Part shown: piece by piece, positions 43,363 to 53,246 of the stretch | How positions within the stretch are numbered: position 1 is the first letter of the stretch | How the letters are laid out: every line of letters starts with the position of its first letter | DNA from: Fuerstiella sp. | Lineage (GTDB): Bacteria; Planctomycetota; Planctomycetia; Planctomycetales; Planctomycetaceae | Length of the DNA stretch: 61,284 bases | Assembly: GCA_022843805.1 (NCBI GenBank) | Contig: JALHMY010000054.1 | Span: forward strand, 1 to 61,284 | Direction: 5' to 3' | Translations under genes and position numbers: made by a program | Notes under the pieces: generated by a model | Databases searched by the model: none | Seen by the model: only the letters and a program-made list of their open reading frames with translations | Told to the model about the DNA's origin: nothing

Positions 43363-45507
43363 CTACTTTGGCATGGGAAGTATGATGACAGCATTCTCAG
43401 CAAACGTCGCTTCACCAGCCTTACCGTTGAGCCGATATTGAATCTTCAGCTGCTTTGCATTGCCTGGCAGCGGATCTCCACCGAAACTGGCGTTGTAAGT
43501 TGCTGAAGTCAGCGTCACCAGCGGCAGGTCACTGATCTGTTTCTTCAATATTTCGGTGACGTCCTTTTGAGTGGCTCCGGCACCATATTCGGCCTTGATG
43601 ATTTCCAGTTTCATCTTTTCGATTCCTGCACTGGCCAGCATCTCTTTAACATCGACGCCTTTGCTGCCAAGTTTCTGAGCAATCACAAGAATCGTTTGAG
43701 TAGCCTCGTCCTTCAATTCAGGATTCTGAAGGGCTTTCACCGCCAGCTTCATCGCCTCGGTTCCCGGATAACGCTTCAGAACATCGAGTACCAGCTTTTT
43801 CTCGGCGACCTGCTGAGCTGCGTCGAGTGCTTTTCCACACATCTCCATGCGTTTTTCATCGGGCAAAACAAACTGTCTGGCGATTCGGATATAACCTCGC
43901 ATCGCGCGAATCTGATATCGATTGGATGGGAGCTTTGCCAGTTCAAGCAGAACGGGAGCTGCATCCTCCGTCATCCATTCTCCCATAAGTCGGCTGCTGA
44001 TATCCTGGAGCTGCAGATCCGGGCTTTTCGCTGCTTTCTCAAGAGCAGCCAGTGCAGTGGGGCCTCCCATCTCTCCCAAAATCGTTAGCAGACTGACTTT
44101 TTTCGCCGACTGTTTGGTCTGGTCCGCAGCAGTGGCCAGTTGAGCCGCACACGCCTCTCTGTCGGCCATGCGAATACTTGCTGCCCGGAGCGCCTGTTGT
44201 GCCACCTCAGAATCCTCAGTATGTTTCGGTGAAACCAGCTGAGAAATCAGAACCGACAGCTGTTGCAGACTGGCCGTTTCACCGAGTGCGATCAGAGCAG
44301 CACGTCGAACGGCTTTGTCAGAATGATCAAGCGCTTTCAGCAGCAGCGAAACTGCTTCAATTCGTCGGCTGCCAACAAGTTCAATCAGCAGCAGGTAGGT
44401 TTTATTCTGAGCTGTCCCGAGCAGTTTCACGATCTCTGCATCGACTGATTCGCCCGGCAGTGCTCCCAATGCTGCTTTTGCAGCGTCCGCGATCTCGCCT
44501 TTTTCTTCGGTTGCGATCCGGAGCAGGGAACCGAGGCATGTCATATTGCCCACTCGAGCAAGGGCATCGATTGCTGATAGCCGAACAGTCTCCGGGCCCT
44601 TTTCGGCTGCATTCAGTATGGCTGTCAGCACCACTGTGTCACTGCGATCTGCCATCGCCTGTATGATCAGAGCTGCTCGTTCAGGTGGATAGCCGGCAAG
44701 TTCCGTCGCCATCGCCTGATCCACGTCGGCACCGGGAAATTCCCTGGCTGTACTTAACGCCACATAGAACAGGCCTTTGTCGGGCGATCGAAGCTGCTCA
44801 AGAAGCAAAGGTATTCCATCCTGATTTCGCGCCAGTATTGCTCCTCGAGTTGCTTCGATAATTCGTTGAGCCGGGACGTCGGCTTGTCGAACCTCGTCAT
44901 AGAGCGCAACCGCTTCTGCTGACTGTCCATCGGAATGGAGCTTCTCGGCACACAAAACGCAGCCTTCTGCAACCGCCGATCGGATTTCAGCATTCGAGCT
45001 GGTCAGAGATTGTCTCAGCAGCTGGCGAGCTTCACTGCTGCCAATTCGCCCTAAAGCGACGGCCGCGGCCGACGCCACCTGAATATCACTGTCTTTCAGG
45101 CGTGCACCCAGTGAATCGACGGCCATCGGATCGCGGCGGACACCAATGGAGTTGATTGTTCCCACCAGCAGCCTGCCTGACAGAGTTTCTGTGGCGGTTC
45201 TCAGCGCAGAATCCGCTTCCGGGCCGGGTATCGCTTCCATCGCAGTTCTTGCCCATGAGGCCAGTTCCGGACTCGTGAGCAATTTGGCAAGCTCTGGTAC
45301 CGATTCGCTCGAACCGTAGATCGCGAGCTGTTTGCAGGCGATTGCCTTTTCCGAAGCCGGGCTGTCAGAGGTCAGAATGGCCAGCAGTTCTTTTTCCTTT
45401 TCCGGTGAACTGGCCGGACCTTCAGCCTGACAGAATGCACCGGCGGACATAGTAATCAGTATGACCATATGCACGATGCTGCGTGCGAATTGATCGAGGT
45501 TTCGCAT
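43363..45507 (-). CDS. Exported HEAT-repeat protein
   Basis: This 714-residue protein has a signal peptide (about 1-28, VHMVILITMSAGAFC). Most of the rest is an array of about 30-residue helical pairs of the HEAT type, for instance VDSLGARLKDSDIQVASAAA, VALGRIGSSEARQLLRQSL and AVRRAALIALGETASLQQLS. Such solenoids hold protein partners. The C-terminus (about 645-714) is a beta-strand segment, perhaps a small anchoring domain. It follows the terminator hairpin on the minus strand. The cargo is not known. Confidence 0.85.
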   Translation of the reverse strand: MRNLDQFARSIVHMVILITMSAGAFCQAEGPASSPEKEKELLAILTSDSPASEKAIACKQLAIYGSSESVPELAKLLTSPELASWARTAMEAIPGPEADSALRTATETLSGRLLVGTINSIGVRRDPMAVDSLGARLKDSDIQVASAAAVALGRIGSSEARQLLRQSLTSSNAEIRSAVAEGCVLCAEKLHSDGQSAEAVALYDEVRQADVPAQRIIEATRGAILARNQDGIPLLLEQLRSPDKGLFYVALSTAREFPGADVDQAMATELAGYPPERAALIIQAMADRSDTVVLTAILNAAEKGPETVRLSAIDALARVGNMTCLGSLLRIATEEKGEIADAAKAALGALPGESVDAEIVKLLGTAQNKTYLLLIELVGSRRIEAVSLLLKALDHSDKAVRRAALIALGETASLQQLSVLISQLVSPKHTEDSEVAQQALRAASIRMADREACAAQLATAADQTKQSAKKVSLLTILGEMGGPTALAALEKAAKSPDLQLQDISSRLMGEWMTEDAAPVLLELAKLPSNRYQIRAMRGYIRIARQFVLPDEKRMEMCGKALDAAQQVAEKKLVLDVLKRYPGTEAMKLAVKALQNPELKDEATQTILVIAQKLGSKGVDVKEMLASAGIEKMKLEIIKAEYGAGATQKDVTEILKKQISDLPLVTLTSATYNASFGGDPLPGNAKQLKIQYRLNGKAGEATFAENAVIILPMPK

Positions 45508-45608
45508 TTGGATTTATCCTGAATTTGAAGGCCGCTGAGGCGGTAAGTCATGAAAACGCCTGAACCGCAAAGATGGTAGACGCGTCTGTTTTTCACAGTC
45601 TGTATCGC

Positions 45609-46907
45609 TTACAGTCTCCAGGGTTCGCGCAACGCTTCCGATCGCAGCCGGTTGGCCTGTTCGTCGTTGATGAATTCATGAGTCGTGTTGTCGTACCGAA
45701 CAGTTCGACCAAGGTGCAGAGCAATATTGGCCGCATGGCAGGCAATATGGGCGTTGCATGCTGCATCCGCATTGCCTTTGGGCTGACTGCGTGTTTTGAC
45801 ACAATTCAGGAAATCCCGAACATGAAAAGTCGCCGGGTAACCGCCGATTTCCTCAACCGTCCTCCCTGCCAGAAGTGCGGGGGAGCTCAGCACAAGTTTG
45901 CCACTGTCACCCGCTTCAACCCAGCCGGTTTCTCCTTCAAAACGAACGGGGCAGGATCCCAGCGGAATCCAGCCGGTTTCCCGGAAGATCAGTTCCGTTC
46001 CATTTTCATAGCGAGCAACCAGCTGGCCATCTTTCGGCGCATCGTATTCGACCGGCGGAGGGCAGTCGTCAACCGCCCACTGACACAGGTCCACGCAGTG
46101 TGATCCCCACTCAAGCACACCGCCACCGACAAGGCCGCCCCCTTTTTCAAAGTTGAATCCATCCAGCAGTTTGGCATTGAAGGGACGCCAGGCAGCGGGA
46201 CCAAGATACATGTCCCAGTCGACAGTCTCCGGATTAGGTTCGGGCTCCGGAATCAGCCATCCGCTCATCATGGCCTGCATGCCGGCCGGGTGTGCATACA
46301 CTCGGGTCAGTTTTCCGAGCTTCCCGGTTCGTGCCAGCTGGCAGGCAAATGCGAAGTGAGGAAGATTACGACGCTGAGTACCAGCCTGGAAAACTCGTCC
46401 GGTCCGCCGCATAGTTTCCGCAAGAATCAGGCTCTGGGCAATATTCTTTGTGACAGGCTTTTCACAATACATGTCTTTTCCGGCCTTAGCGGCATTCATT
46501 GCCATCGTGGCATGCCAGTTCGGCCCGGTCGCTATCAATACCGCATCGATATCCTTTCGATCCAGCAGTTCCCGAAAGTCTCTGTGCATTGAACAGTTCT
46601 GGTTGCCGTATTTTTCGTCGGCAATCTTCTTGACTGCGACTCGGCGAGCTTCTTTGACATCACAAACAGCGACAAACTGGACGTCCTTCTGTTCAAGAAA
46701 ACAGCCCAGATCATACGTGCCGCGATTTCCAATTCCGATGCCGCCCACAACAACTCGTTCGCTGGGCGCCACAGCGCCATCTTTTCCCAGAGCGGAACTG
46801 GGAATAATCATCGGCGCCATAAATGCCGTGCTGGCCGCCGCAACAGTGGACTTTAAGAATTGTCGTCTGGGATACTGTGTTGTACTCGTCGTTGTATTCG
46901 TCGCCAT
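45609..46907 (-). CDS. Tat-exported Gfo/Idh/MocA-family oxidoreductase
   Basis: The start at 46907 follows a perfect AGGAGA site; a longer ORF start is weaker. The 432-residue protein has a twin-arginine signal (RRQFLKSTVAAASTAFMAP), then a Rossmann NAD(P)-binding fold (VVVGGIGIGNRG) and the conserved CEKPVTKN motif, where Lys aids catalysis. The C-terminal alpha/beta domain (GGGLVGGGVLEWGSHCVDLC) fits the family. Members oxidise or isomerise sugars and related compounds; the substrate is not evident. Exported versions are frequent in planctomycetes. Confidence 0.92.
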   Translation of the reverse strand: MATNTTTSTTQYPRRQFLKSTVAAASTAFMAPMIIPSSALGKDGAVAPSERVVVGGIGIGNRGTYDLGCFLEQKDVQFVAVCDVKEARRVAVKKIADEKYGNQNCSMHRDFRELLDRKDIDAVLIATGPNWHATMAMNAAKAGKDMYCEKPVTKNIAQSLILAETMRRTGRVFQAGTQRRNLPHFAFACQLARTGKLGKLTRVYAHPAGMQAMMSGWLIPEPEPNPETVDWDMYLGPAAWRPFNAKLLDGFNFEKGGGLVGGGVLEWGSHCVDLCQWAVDDCPPPVEYDAPKDGQLVARYENGTELIFRETGWIPLGSCPVRFEGETGWVEAGDSGKLVLSSPALLAGRTVEEIGGYPATFHVRDFLNCVKTRSQPKGNADAACNAHIACHAANIALHLGRTVRYDNTTHEFINDEQANRLRSEALREPWRL

Positions 46908-47234
46908 GTCGACTCTCCTGATCGAAACGTTTGCCTCGGTCGTGTGTCTGGGATGTTCACACAATCTTCTTAACGTCGCTCACTCGCCGGAAACGCTTGA
47001 GCAATCGCCAATAGCATAGTCGTGAAGTGTTCAAAAATCCACGCAACGCCTGTTCCGTGATCGGAAGGCTGCTTTCTGTGACGTCCGGAACATGACGGAT
47101 TTCGATAGACGAAGACAGCGATGCGATGGTGATGGTCGCCCGGATTGGGCCAGCATCTGAACTGGCTACAAGGAATCCCGAACCAGTTTAAAGCCAGCAG
47201 CGATGCTGTCCCATTCACAGCGATGCTGTCCCAT
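46908..47234. other. Gap with a 20-bp tandem duplication, no supported gene
   Basis: No gene is supported. AGCGATGCTGTCCCATTCAC occurs twice back to back (47199-47218 and 47219-47238); the second copy overlaps the stop codon of the TIGR03067-like gene, so a slippage or duplication event reached the end of that gene. Confidence 0.6.
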
Positions 47235-48143
47235 TCACTTTTTGACCGGGGTCTCACGAGTTGCCTTATTCGAACGCCCAAGACCGTCGACAAAGATGAA
47301 TTCTGTTGAGGTCATTGCCCGGATCGTGAAGAGATGGCTGCTGCCAATGCGGCCCGGGTCTGTCGACGTGGCCAGATTTGTCATGATTCGGCCCTCTCGT
47401 ACTTCCCATGATCCACTTGAAATGGGGGATTCGACAAATACTCGACGGAACAATTGCAGTTCTTCATGAACGCGGAAGGTGGCGAACGTTCCATTGCTGC
47501 GAAAGTTTATATGAAGAAATCCTGCCTGATCAGGAATCCTCCAGACGCCTGGCAGCATCTTCTTGATATTGTCATCCGAGGGCTGAACGGGCGTTGTCGC
47601 AGGAGGTGCCGAACGAGGTGCATTCTTTTTCTTTTCCGCTTCCGGCGGTGCCGCTCGGCGCTGCAAAATGATCAGCATTGCTCCTGAACCTTTGGGCGCA
47701 TTCAACTCAGTCGGGCGGCCTTCCGCAAAACTGTCGCCGATGCAAACAATCAGCTGGCCATTGTCAAAGCGGTAAATCCCGCGGCTGATCTCATCGTTCT
47801 CCGCGGACCTGATATCGATTGTGCTGGGATACCGGGTTGGATCTATGGTGATAGTTTTGGCATGACGCTGCCCGGTGTGAACGTCGACAAACAGAAGTGT
47901 GTTATCCACGATCTCCACACGTCCTCCTGAGGGCAGAATGTCCGGAATGCGCTCCGGAGGAATCACCTTGCCGTCTTCAATCAGTTTTACGACCGTCCAC
48001 GCACCTGCGAACAGTTTTAACTCCGCTTTGTCGTCAATTAATGCGGCAATCGCCGGGGCGTGAGTCCCCATGAACATTGCGAGGGTCAGTGTCAGCATGC
48101 CGGTGATAACCATACCGGCAGTGATTCGAATCCGTTCGGTCAT
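47235..48143 (-). CDS. Exported TIGR03067-like protein
   Basis: The ATG at 48143 has GGAAACG upstream and gives 302 residues; an in-frame ATG 45 bases further out is less likely. An N-terminal hydrophobic segment (TAGMVITGMLTLTLAMF) is a signal peptide or anchor. The first ~130 residues after it resemble the TIGR03067 domain (FAGAWTVVKLIEDGKVIPPE, ITIDPTRYPSTIDI). A linker rich in Pro/Ala follows, then a second beta domain (PGVWRIPDQAGFLHINFRSN). The role is unknown; the domain is common in planctomycetes. Confidence 0.8.
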   Translation of the reverse strand: MTERIRITAGMVITGMLTLTLAMFMGTHAPAIAALIDDKAELKLFAGAWTVVKLIEDGKVIPPERIPDILPSGGRVEIVDNTLLFVDVHTGQRHAKTITIDPTRYPSTIDIRSAENDEISRGIYRFDNGQLIVCIGDSFAEGRPTELNAPKGSGAMLIILQRRAAPPEAEKKKNAPRSAPPATTPVQPSDDNIKKMLPGVWRIPDQAGFLHINFRSNGTFATFRVHEELQLFRRVFVESPISSGSWEVREGRIMTNLATSTDPGRIGSSHLFTIRAMTSTEFIFVDGLGRSNKATRETPVKK

Positions 48144-48630
48144 TTTTCGTTTCCGTTTTATAGAGTCAGGAAATGTCGTATTCCGCATGATCGCACAATA
48201 AATGAGTCAATGCGACACATGCAGGTGTGCAACCACCCTGATCCTGGTATCTCAGCTGGCATTGTGTTTTGTCAGGGTTGCGAGGCTGAAGAGAATCGCT
48301 GGCAAAAATCAGCCGAAAATTCTTTACGCCGTGGGCCAGTCTGAGATTCACGAGATCAGATTTGGTTGCCCTTACGGGAATTTATGCGAAATCTGTGCCA
48401 AAGTCTTTGCAGGCATTGTACAGATCGCTCGGAAAACGTGCAGTCAGTTGCGTTCAATGTTCCCGGCGTAACGACATCATGGAATTCCGGTGATCTCCGA
48501 CGGAGCCGTAATATGCACCGGAAACTTTTGAATTCCTTTACCAGCAGCTAAACTGGCCACGAACAGCATCTACAGGATTTTGCGGCAACCGTCCGTTCGA
48601 CGTCAGCGGGCTGTTCGAAAGAGACAACTT
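48144..48630. other. Gap without a supported gene
   Basis: Nothing is recognised in these ~490 bases. Short plus-strand frames exist but lack ribosome-binding sites and recognisable motifs. It should hold the divergent promoters of the flanking genes. Confidence 0.5.
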
Positions 48631-49038
48631 ATGATTATTGGGCTAAAGATAACGCTGGTTCGCGGAATGTATTATAAAAAAGCCTGGTCGGCGGAGATTG
48701 AAGTTGAGGACTCATCCACACTCGAAGATCTCCATCTTATCATTCAGCAAGCGGTCCGTTTCGATAATGATCACCTGTTCTGCTTCTTCGTGTCGAGGTC
48801 GGACAGGAGTCGACAGCGCGAATATTTCGACGACGAAAACGAAAAAATCTATACTGTTGAACTCGCTCAGCTGTTTCCGCTGCCCAACAAGATGTGTTTA
48901 TTCTACCTGTTCGATTGGGGGGATGAGTGGATCTTCAAAATCTCACGGACCAGGAAACGACCTCACGAGCCCGTGGCGGGCACAGAATATCCCGTGAAGA
49001 TAAGCGAAACGGGCGTCAAACCTGATCAGTATCCTTAG
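48631..49038 (+). CDS. pRiA4b ORF-3-like protein
   Basis: The ATG at 48631 (MIIGLKITLVRG) gives 135 residues; an upstream in-frame start adds 17 arginine-rich residues and looks wrong. The layout matches the PF07929 family: a strand start, WSAEIEVEDSSTLEDLHLII, the block FDNDHLFCFFVS, then HLLYDFGDEW-like LFYLFDWGDEWIFKI. The family occurs as a passenger of transposable elements and elsewhere, with no defined activity. Its position in a repeat-rich stretch fits an accessory origin. Confidence 0.8.
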   Translation: MIIGLKITLVRGMYYKKAWSAEIEVEDSSTLEDLHLIIQQAVRFDNDHLFCFFVSRSDRSRQREYFDDENEKIYTVELAQLFPLPNKMCLFYLFDWGDEWIFKISRTRKRPHEPVAGTEYPVKISETGVKPDQYP

Positions 49039-49623
49039 CCGCCATTAAACGGGAACGGATGCCCGTGGGTTCGCAGAGTTTCTGCTGGCGGAATTCGTCG
49101 GCGACGGACCCATGGGGTACTGTTCGTTCTGTTCCTGGACCTCTCGGCGTGGAATGCGCTCTGAACGTGCTCAACCCTGAAAGGCAACGCTGTAAAGCAT
49201 TTTTTCAGGGAACATGGGGGCATCTCCGGTGGCCAGACGGTATCCGTTTTCCAACCCCGACAGGATTTCATAACAAGATGAACGATTGATCGCGACCTTG
49301 TGGAACCCATTCAGGGTACGGAGCGAACGAACATCACGAACCTGGGGTGCGCCGCTTCGCGTCGACCCCAGGCTTTGTTGTCAAACCCGTTCCGGGTTAA
49401 GTCGCACTGCTTTCGCTGAAAAAAACGCTCCATAGCGTTGCCCGTTGGGCCTGGGTCACTCGGGTTTGAGGATGGTGTATTGCCCTGAGCGGCAAACAGT
49501 AACTCTCAACGTACGTTTGCGATTGCGTTCTTTATCTGTGGCCATCTGTGTAATCTGTGGTAAAAGACGCCTCAACCCTCCGACAGAGCAGGAACTGCTG
49601 ACACTTCAACGTAATCCCACTCC
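49039..49623. other. Gap with short palindromes, no supported gene
   Basis: Small frames here are not convincing. CCTGGGGT/ACCCCAGG (49341-49372) and AACCCGTTCCGGGTT (49384-49398) form hairpins typical of repetitive intergenic DNA. A MITE copy follows directly, so this stretch seems to gather repeats. Confidence 0.5.
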
Positions 49624-49742
49624 TAGTGCTCTGTCAAGCTTTGAATTTCGGGTAGTGGACCTTGCTAAAGGTCCTGTAGCGATGGGATCTTTGGCAAGAT
49701 CCACTACATTCAATCCGAACTCTTTGTCTTGACGGAGCACTA
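49624..49742. repeat. MITE-like palindromic repeat, complete copy C (inverted)
   Basis: This is the same 115-base TA-flanked element as at 34232-34350, in opposite orientation and nearly identical. Ends are GTGCTCTGTCAAG and CTTGACGGAGCAC. Equal length and TA flanks in both complete copies support a defined mobile unit. Directly to its right lies a 14-base tandem duplication. Confidence 0.88.
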
Positions 49743-49753
49743 GCCGCGGGCGT

Positions 49754-49781
49754 GTGATCGAGTACTTGTGATCGAGTACTT
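49754..49781. repeat. 14-bp tandem duplication
   Basis: GTGATCGAGTACTT occurs twice in direct tandem immediately right of MITE copy C. No function is evident. The segment from here to 50064 has a minus-strand frame (ending through the MITE) that may be a gene remnant, but I cannot identify it. Confidence 0.7.
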
Positions 49782-50109
49782 TCGAGAAGTTCCCGAGCCG
49801 CCCCAGGGTCGTTGCCGCGCCCGTTCTCACGCGCCAGTTGTCATAGGTCACCTGAGTGGTTCGGCCATCCGTACTTGCCGAACCAGCAACCTGACTCTGA
49901 GTCTCCATCAGTTCCGTCGGAAGATAGGAACTGTTTGACATTCGGGACTGTATCTGTGTCGTGTCGCCATCAAAGTCGCTCGCAGGAGCGGGATGAACAT
50001 CTGCTGGCTGGATATAATGGGTCGTTTTCCTGCTTTCCTTAAAGCCGTTGCAGTACCTTAACATTCCTTGCCGGTTGCCAGATTCCTTGTTCGCAGGTAG
50101 AATCCTTGC

Positions 50110-50373
50110 ATGAGCATTACATCTAAACTCACTTCAAAGAATCAGACAACCATCCCAAAGGCAATCGTGGAGGTGCTGCAGATCAGGCCGTCCTCGCTGC
50201 TGATGTATGAAATCGAACCTGATGGTCGAGTTGTCCTGACTGCCAAGTCCGCAACATTCGAGGATTTGGCCGACACTTTTCCCGCGAAACGTACGAGGAA
50301 GCCAGTTTCGAATGAACAGTTGAAGCAGGCCGTTCGATCCGGTGCGGCACAGCGGTTCAGAAAGTCGAAATAA
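50110..50373 (+). CDS. vapB: AbrB/SpoVT-type antitoxin (VapB-like)
   Basis: This 87-residue protein starts with a SpoVT-AbrB swapped-hairpin DNA-binding domain (TSKLTSKNQTTIPKAIVEVL, GRVVLTAKS), followed by a toxin-binding tail (VSNEQLKQAVRSG). It neutralises the PIN toxin encoded next and probably represses its own promoter. Its TAA overlaps the toxin ATG by one base (TAATG), a typical coupled pair. Confidence 0.9.
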   Translation: MSITSKLTSKNQTTIPKAIVEVLQIRPSSLLMYEIEPDGRVVLTAKSATFEDLADTFPAKRTRKPVSNEQLKQAVRSGAAQRFRKSK

Positions 50374-50768
50374 TGATCGGACTCGATACGAATGTCCTGG
50401 TCCGTTATCTGACTCGGGATGACGAATCGCAATACAGGGCGACAATGAAGTTGCTGATGCGTAAATCGGCCAGTTTCTTCGTGGCAGATCTCGTTTTGGT
50501 GGAAACCGACTGGGTGCTGTCCAGCCTCTATGACTGGACTCGCGAGGAAATCACCGCTGCGTTTGCCCGACTGCTGCAGGTTCACAATCTGCAGTTTGAA
50601 GATGAAGATCGCATTCGACATTCTCTGGCTGCCGTTCGACGCGGTTCCAATCTTTCTGACGAACTGCTGATTGCCATCAACCGCAATCAGGGCTGCCGCG
50701 AATTCGCCACTTTTGACGCCTCCGTTACCAAACGCCACACCAGGTTCGCGTTCGTCCCAAAAGATTAA
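50373..50768 (+). CDS. vapC: PIN-domain ribonuclease toxin (VapC-like)
   Basis: This 131-residue PIN protein carries the acidic active site D5 (GLDTNVLVR), E44 (LVETDWVL), D96 (NLSDELL) and D115 (TFDASV). VapC toxins cut tRNA or rRNA when the antitoxin is lost. All four positions are intact, so it should be active. It overlaps the antitoxin gene by one base. Confidence 0.92.
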   Translation: MIGLDTNVLVRYLTRDDESQYRATMKLLMRKSASFFVADLVLVETDWVLSSLYDWTREEITAAFARLLQVHNLQFEDEDRIRHSLAAVRRGSNLSDELLIAINRNQGCREFATFDASVTKRHTRFAFVPKD

Positions 50769-51132
50769 TACCTTAGTCAAAACTCAGATTCCAGGTTGGA
50801 CATTCTTGTCAGACTGGACATGTCGATTTTTGGACAAGGGGACGTTTCCTCTCCAGGACTTTACGTATCGACGAACGGCAAAACAGGAGCCACGGAATCC
50901 TTCTCGTATCAACTCTCGATACAACTGCGCGGTGTTTGGCAGCCATCACGCCAGCGTCTCTGCAAATATTCGTGGTGCCTGTCGACAACACATGGCCGAC
51001 GGCTCGCAGTCCGTGCCGGGAATTCTGGTACATGGATGAATCGCCGCAACTGGCAGTGACTCACCTTCGGATTAGCCGAATTCCCCCTGTTTCCCCTTAT
51101 TTCTCCCTGTTGTTGCAGGGACTATCTCGAAT
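50769..51132. other. Gap without a supported gene
   Basis: No gene or recognisable motif is seen. It joins the VapBC pair to the first 86-base direct repeat and includes a pyrimidine-rich patch (CCCCCTGTTTCCCC) near 51085. Confidence 0.45.
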
Positions 51133-51218
51133 CGCGGAGTCGATCGAACTCAAGGCTTTTTGATTCACAACGAGTATTGTGATACACGGCTGATTGACAA
51201 AACACATTGACGATCAAA
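51133..51218. repeat. 86-bp direct repeat, copy 1
   Basis: This stretch matches 54470-54555 at 81 of 86 positions, in the same orientation, 3.3 kb apart. It contains a small stem (CACAA...TTGTG). It stands directly before a Fic gene 3' fragment. One reading frame is open through both copies up to TGA, but no protein is recognised. Confidence 0.85.
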
Positions 51219-51227
51219 TTCGCACAA

Positions 51228-51332
51228 ATGAGAGCCGTGTCAGCGGAAAATGACTGGAAGGGCGAGCTGGACTCCTTTCTGAATGCTGTGAATCAACAGA
51301 ATTGCAAAAGATCAGGAAACTGGACTTTCTGA
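51228..51332 (+). pseudogene. Fic-family protein, C-terminal fragment
   Basis: The 34-residue frame MRAVSAENDWKGELDSFLNA matches the usual C-terminal region of Fic adenylyltransferases (RAVSxENDWEGW..FFL.AV-type pattern, from memory). The catalytic part is missing. A further open frame after it contains HELAH but looks incidental. The 86-base repeat abuts it on the left. Confidence 0.55.
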
Positions 51333-51437
51333 AAGAGTGGCAGTTGATCATCGCTCTGTGTTCACTCTGATTCATGAACTCGCCCATTTGATTCCGGGCA
51401 TTCTCCGATACGGTCGCTATCAAGGAGCACATCGAAG

Positions 51438-53246
51438 TTACTTCAATCCCTCTCCGGGCCGTTCGTTCGGTTTGAACATGCCGTCGGTAAAATTCACCGC
51501 GAAATCCAGATAGTGCCGTGTGATGGTTTCGACGGTAGTCTTCTCACCATTTTTCTCCATGGGAAAAATGTGGCGAATGAGAGTTGGATACCAAATGCCC
51601 TGCGGAGATCGATCCGCTTTCTCAACGATCTCGGAAAAACTGATAAGCTCGCCTGGCGGAACGTGGCTCAAATCAAACGTCACTGAGTCATGGCGAACCA
51701 CCATATGGCTGCGATGAGTATCGATCCAGAATCGCTCTTCACCGGAAGGGGAAGAAGCCACGCCAGTGCGTAATATGACCTTTACTATGTTCGCAGCATC
51801 GTCTGTCGGACTGAGGATGAGTATCGGAGTGCTGTCATTGCTGAGATTGACGAGATTTTGAGGATAGGCGATGTGCAGTGGCGCAGTGCGAGTTGACCCC
51901 GCAGAGCGTTCCTGACGACTGTTCCATTGCGGCTGTGGCCATTTGGTTCGATCCCATGTGATCGGATTTGGCTTGTTCGGTTGATCATTCCAGCCTGCGG
52001 GCCGGGCTTCATTACTCCAATAGGTTGATCCATCGCAGATTTCATGGGGAGCGTGGAACAACTCGGTCCATCGATTCATCCACCATTGTCGTTCGTCAGC
52101 GTTCGTCGGAGGTACGTCCGGGAGGGCTGAGGCGGAATCAACCAGGCCGTAAGCCATTCGATAACTTGTTCCTCGCCGCCAGACAGTGTACGGCGTACCG
52201 ACGTACCATGGCATCCCAGCGTCGCTCAACACATTGAGTGCGACGTGGTCCTCGAATCGCTGCGCCGAAGTCTTAATCTGAGAAATCACCTGGCGAATAT
52301 CGTCAGACGGCACCAGATCGACGAGCATTGCATCCTGCGGTACTCCCAGGTCGAAGATATCGACAGGACCTGACTCCGGAAAGCCGAGTTCCATCTCAAT
52401 TAATGGCGGCGTCATACTCGCCTGGCTGAGCTGGAGAAAATGCGGCAGGTGCGTATTCGGGTCGACGACAAACGTAGCTCGGACAGTTGTATTGTTGTCG
52501 GGAACTTCTGCATTGATCGTTCGAATTTCGAGATCGTAGGTTGTCCAGTCTCGTCCATTCCTGGTGACGGATCCTTTCTTTTGTTGAACGATCCTGCAGT
52601 CCACGGAATCAAACCTGAGCGTTGCATCTCCACGTAAGATCTGTTGAAACACTTCTTCGAACGCACGCTCTGCCTTCGTGTCATTCCCCTGGGAATCCAG
52701 TCGTCGTGTCAGGATTCGCTCATTCGAATTGTAAGTATAGGTGATCCCCAGGCCGTGATCGAAAAACCAGATAACATCTCCGTGGCGATGGGCGCTAATA
52801 TTGCGGGACGTCGATGTCCAGTCTTCATGGATGACTCCTTCGGGGGTTGTGTATCTGGCAACACACCACGGCACCGCTCGAAGCGTTTCCGCCACCTGAG
52901 CCCAACTCTCATTGGGACGAAATAGCCACAAGGTGGCCATGACCGCGACAATGGCAATGGGAAGGGCAGTGGCGAAGGTGGCCATCCGCAGCCGACGACG
53001 AAACGCGGGATGGACAGCTTGCATCGGCTTCTTCGTTTCATTGCTTTCAAGCAACGCGCTGGGTGTGAAGGAACTGTATTCACGCTGTTGTGGATGTCCG
53101 GACGTCGAATCCTTTCGCCATGCAGCTGCTCTCTCGGTGACGCGTTGCCTGACATCACTCGGAGCCGGTGGAGTAATCATGGCCTGAATGGCTCGCTCCA
53201 GACGATCAACTGATAAATCACATTGTGGTTCGGATTTCGGTTTCAT
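51438..53246 (-). CDS. Membrane-anchored protein coupled to an ECF sigma factor (possible anti-sigma/sensor)
   Basis: This 602-residue protein overlaps the sigma gene stop (ATGA) and so is co-translated with it. The first ~95 residues are cytoplasmic and helical, with LERAIQAMITPPAPSDVRQR, a planctomycete anti-sigma-like start. One membrane helix lies at about 93-112 (ATALPIAIVAVMATLWLF). The outer part has a lipoprotein-sorting-like beta domain (about 120-320; VARYTTPEGVIHEDW, TYDLEIRTI, PHFLQL) and a further ~280-residue domain. It probably restrains the sigma factor and senses an envelope signal. Confidence 0.78.
   Translation of the reverse strand: MKPKSEPQCDLSVDRLERAIQAMITPPAPSDVRQRVTERAAAWRKDSTSGHPQQREYSSFTPSALLESNETKKPMQAVHPAFRRRLRMATFATALPIAIVAVMATLWLFRPNESWAQVAETLRAVPWCVARYTTPEGVIHEDWTSTSRNISAHRHGDVIWFFDHGLGITYTYNSNERILTRRLDSQGNDTKAERAFEEVFQQILRGDATLRFDSVDCRIVQQKKGSVTRNGRDWTTYDLEIRTINAEVPDNNTTVRATFVVDPNTHLPHFLQLSQASMTPPLIEMELGFPESGPVDIFDLGVPQDAMLVDLVPSDDIRQVISQIKTSAQRFEDHVALNVLSDAGMPWYVGTPYTVWRRGTSYRMAYGLVDSASALPDVPPTNADERQWWMNRWTELFHAPHEICDGSTYWSNEARPAGWNDQPNKPNPITWDRTKWPQPQWNSRQERSAGSTRTAPLHIAYPQNLVNLSNDSTPILILSPTDDAANIVKVILRTGVASSPSGEERFWIDTHRSHMVVRHDSVTFDLSHVPPGELISFSEIVEKADRSPQGIWYPTLIRHIFPMEKNGEKTTVETITRHYLDFAVNFTDGMFKPNERPGEGLK

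Noticed and set aside
49606..50064. Minus-strand 152-codon frame right of MITE copy C
   Set aside because: Its last third is repeat sequence and the rest shows no motif I can name; at best an unidentifiable remnant.
51309..51480. HELAH (HExxH-like) motif in an open frame after the Fic fragment
   Set aside because: The frame has no start, runs into the convergent gene, and the motif alone is too short to call a metalloprotease.
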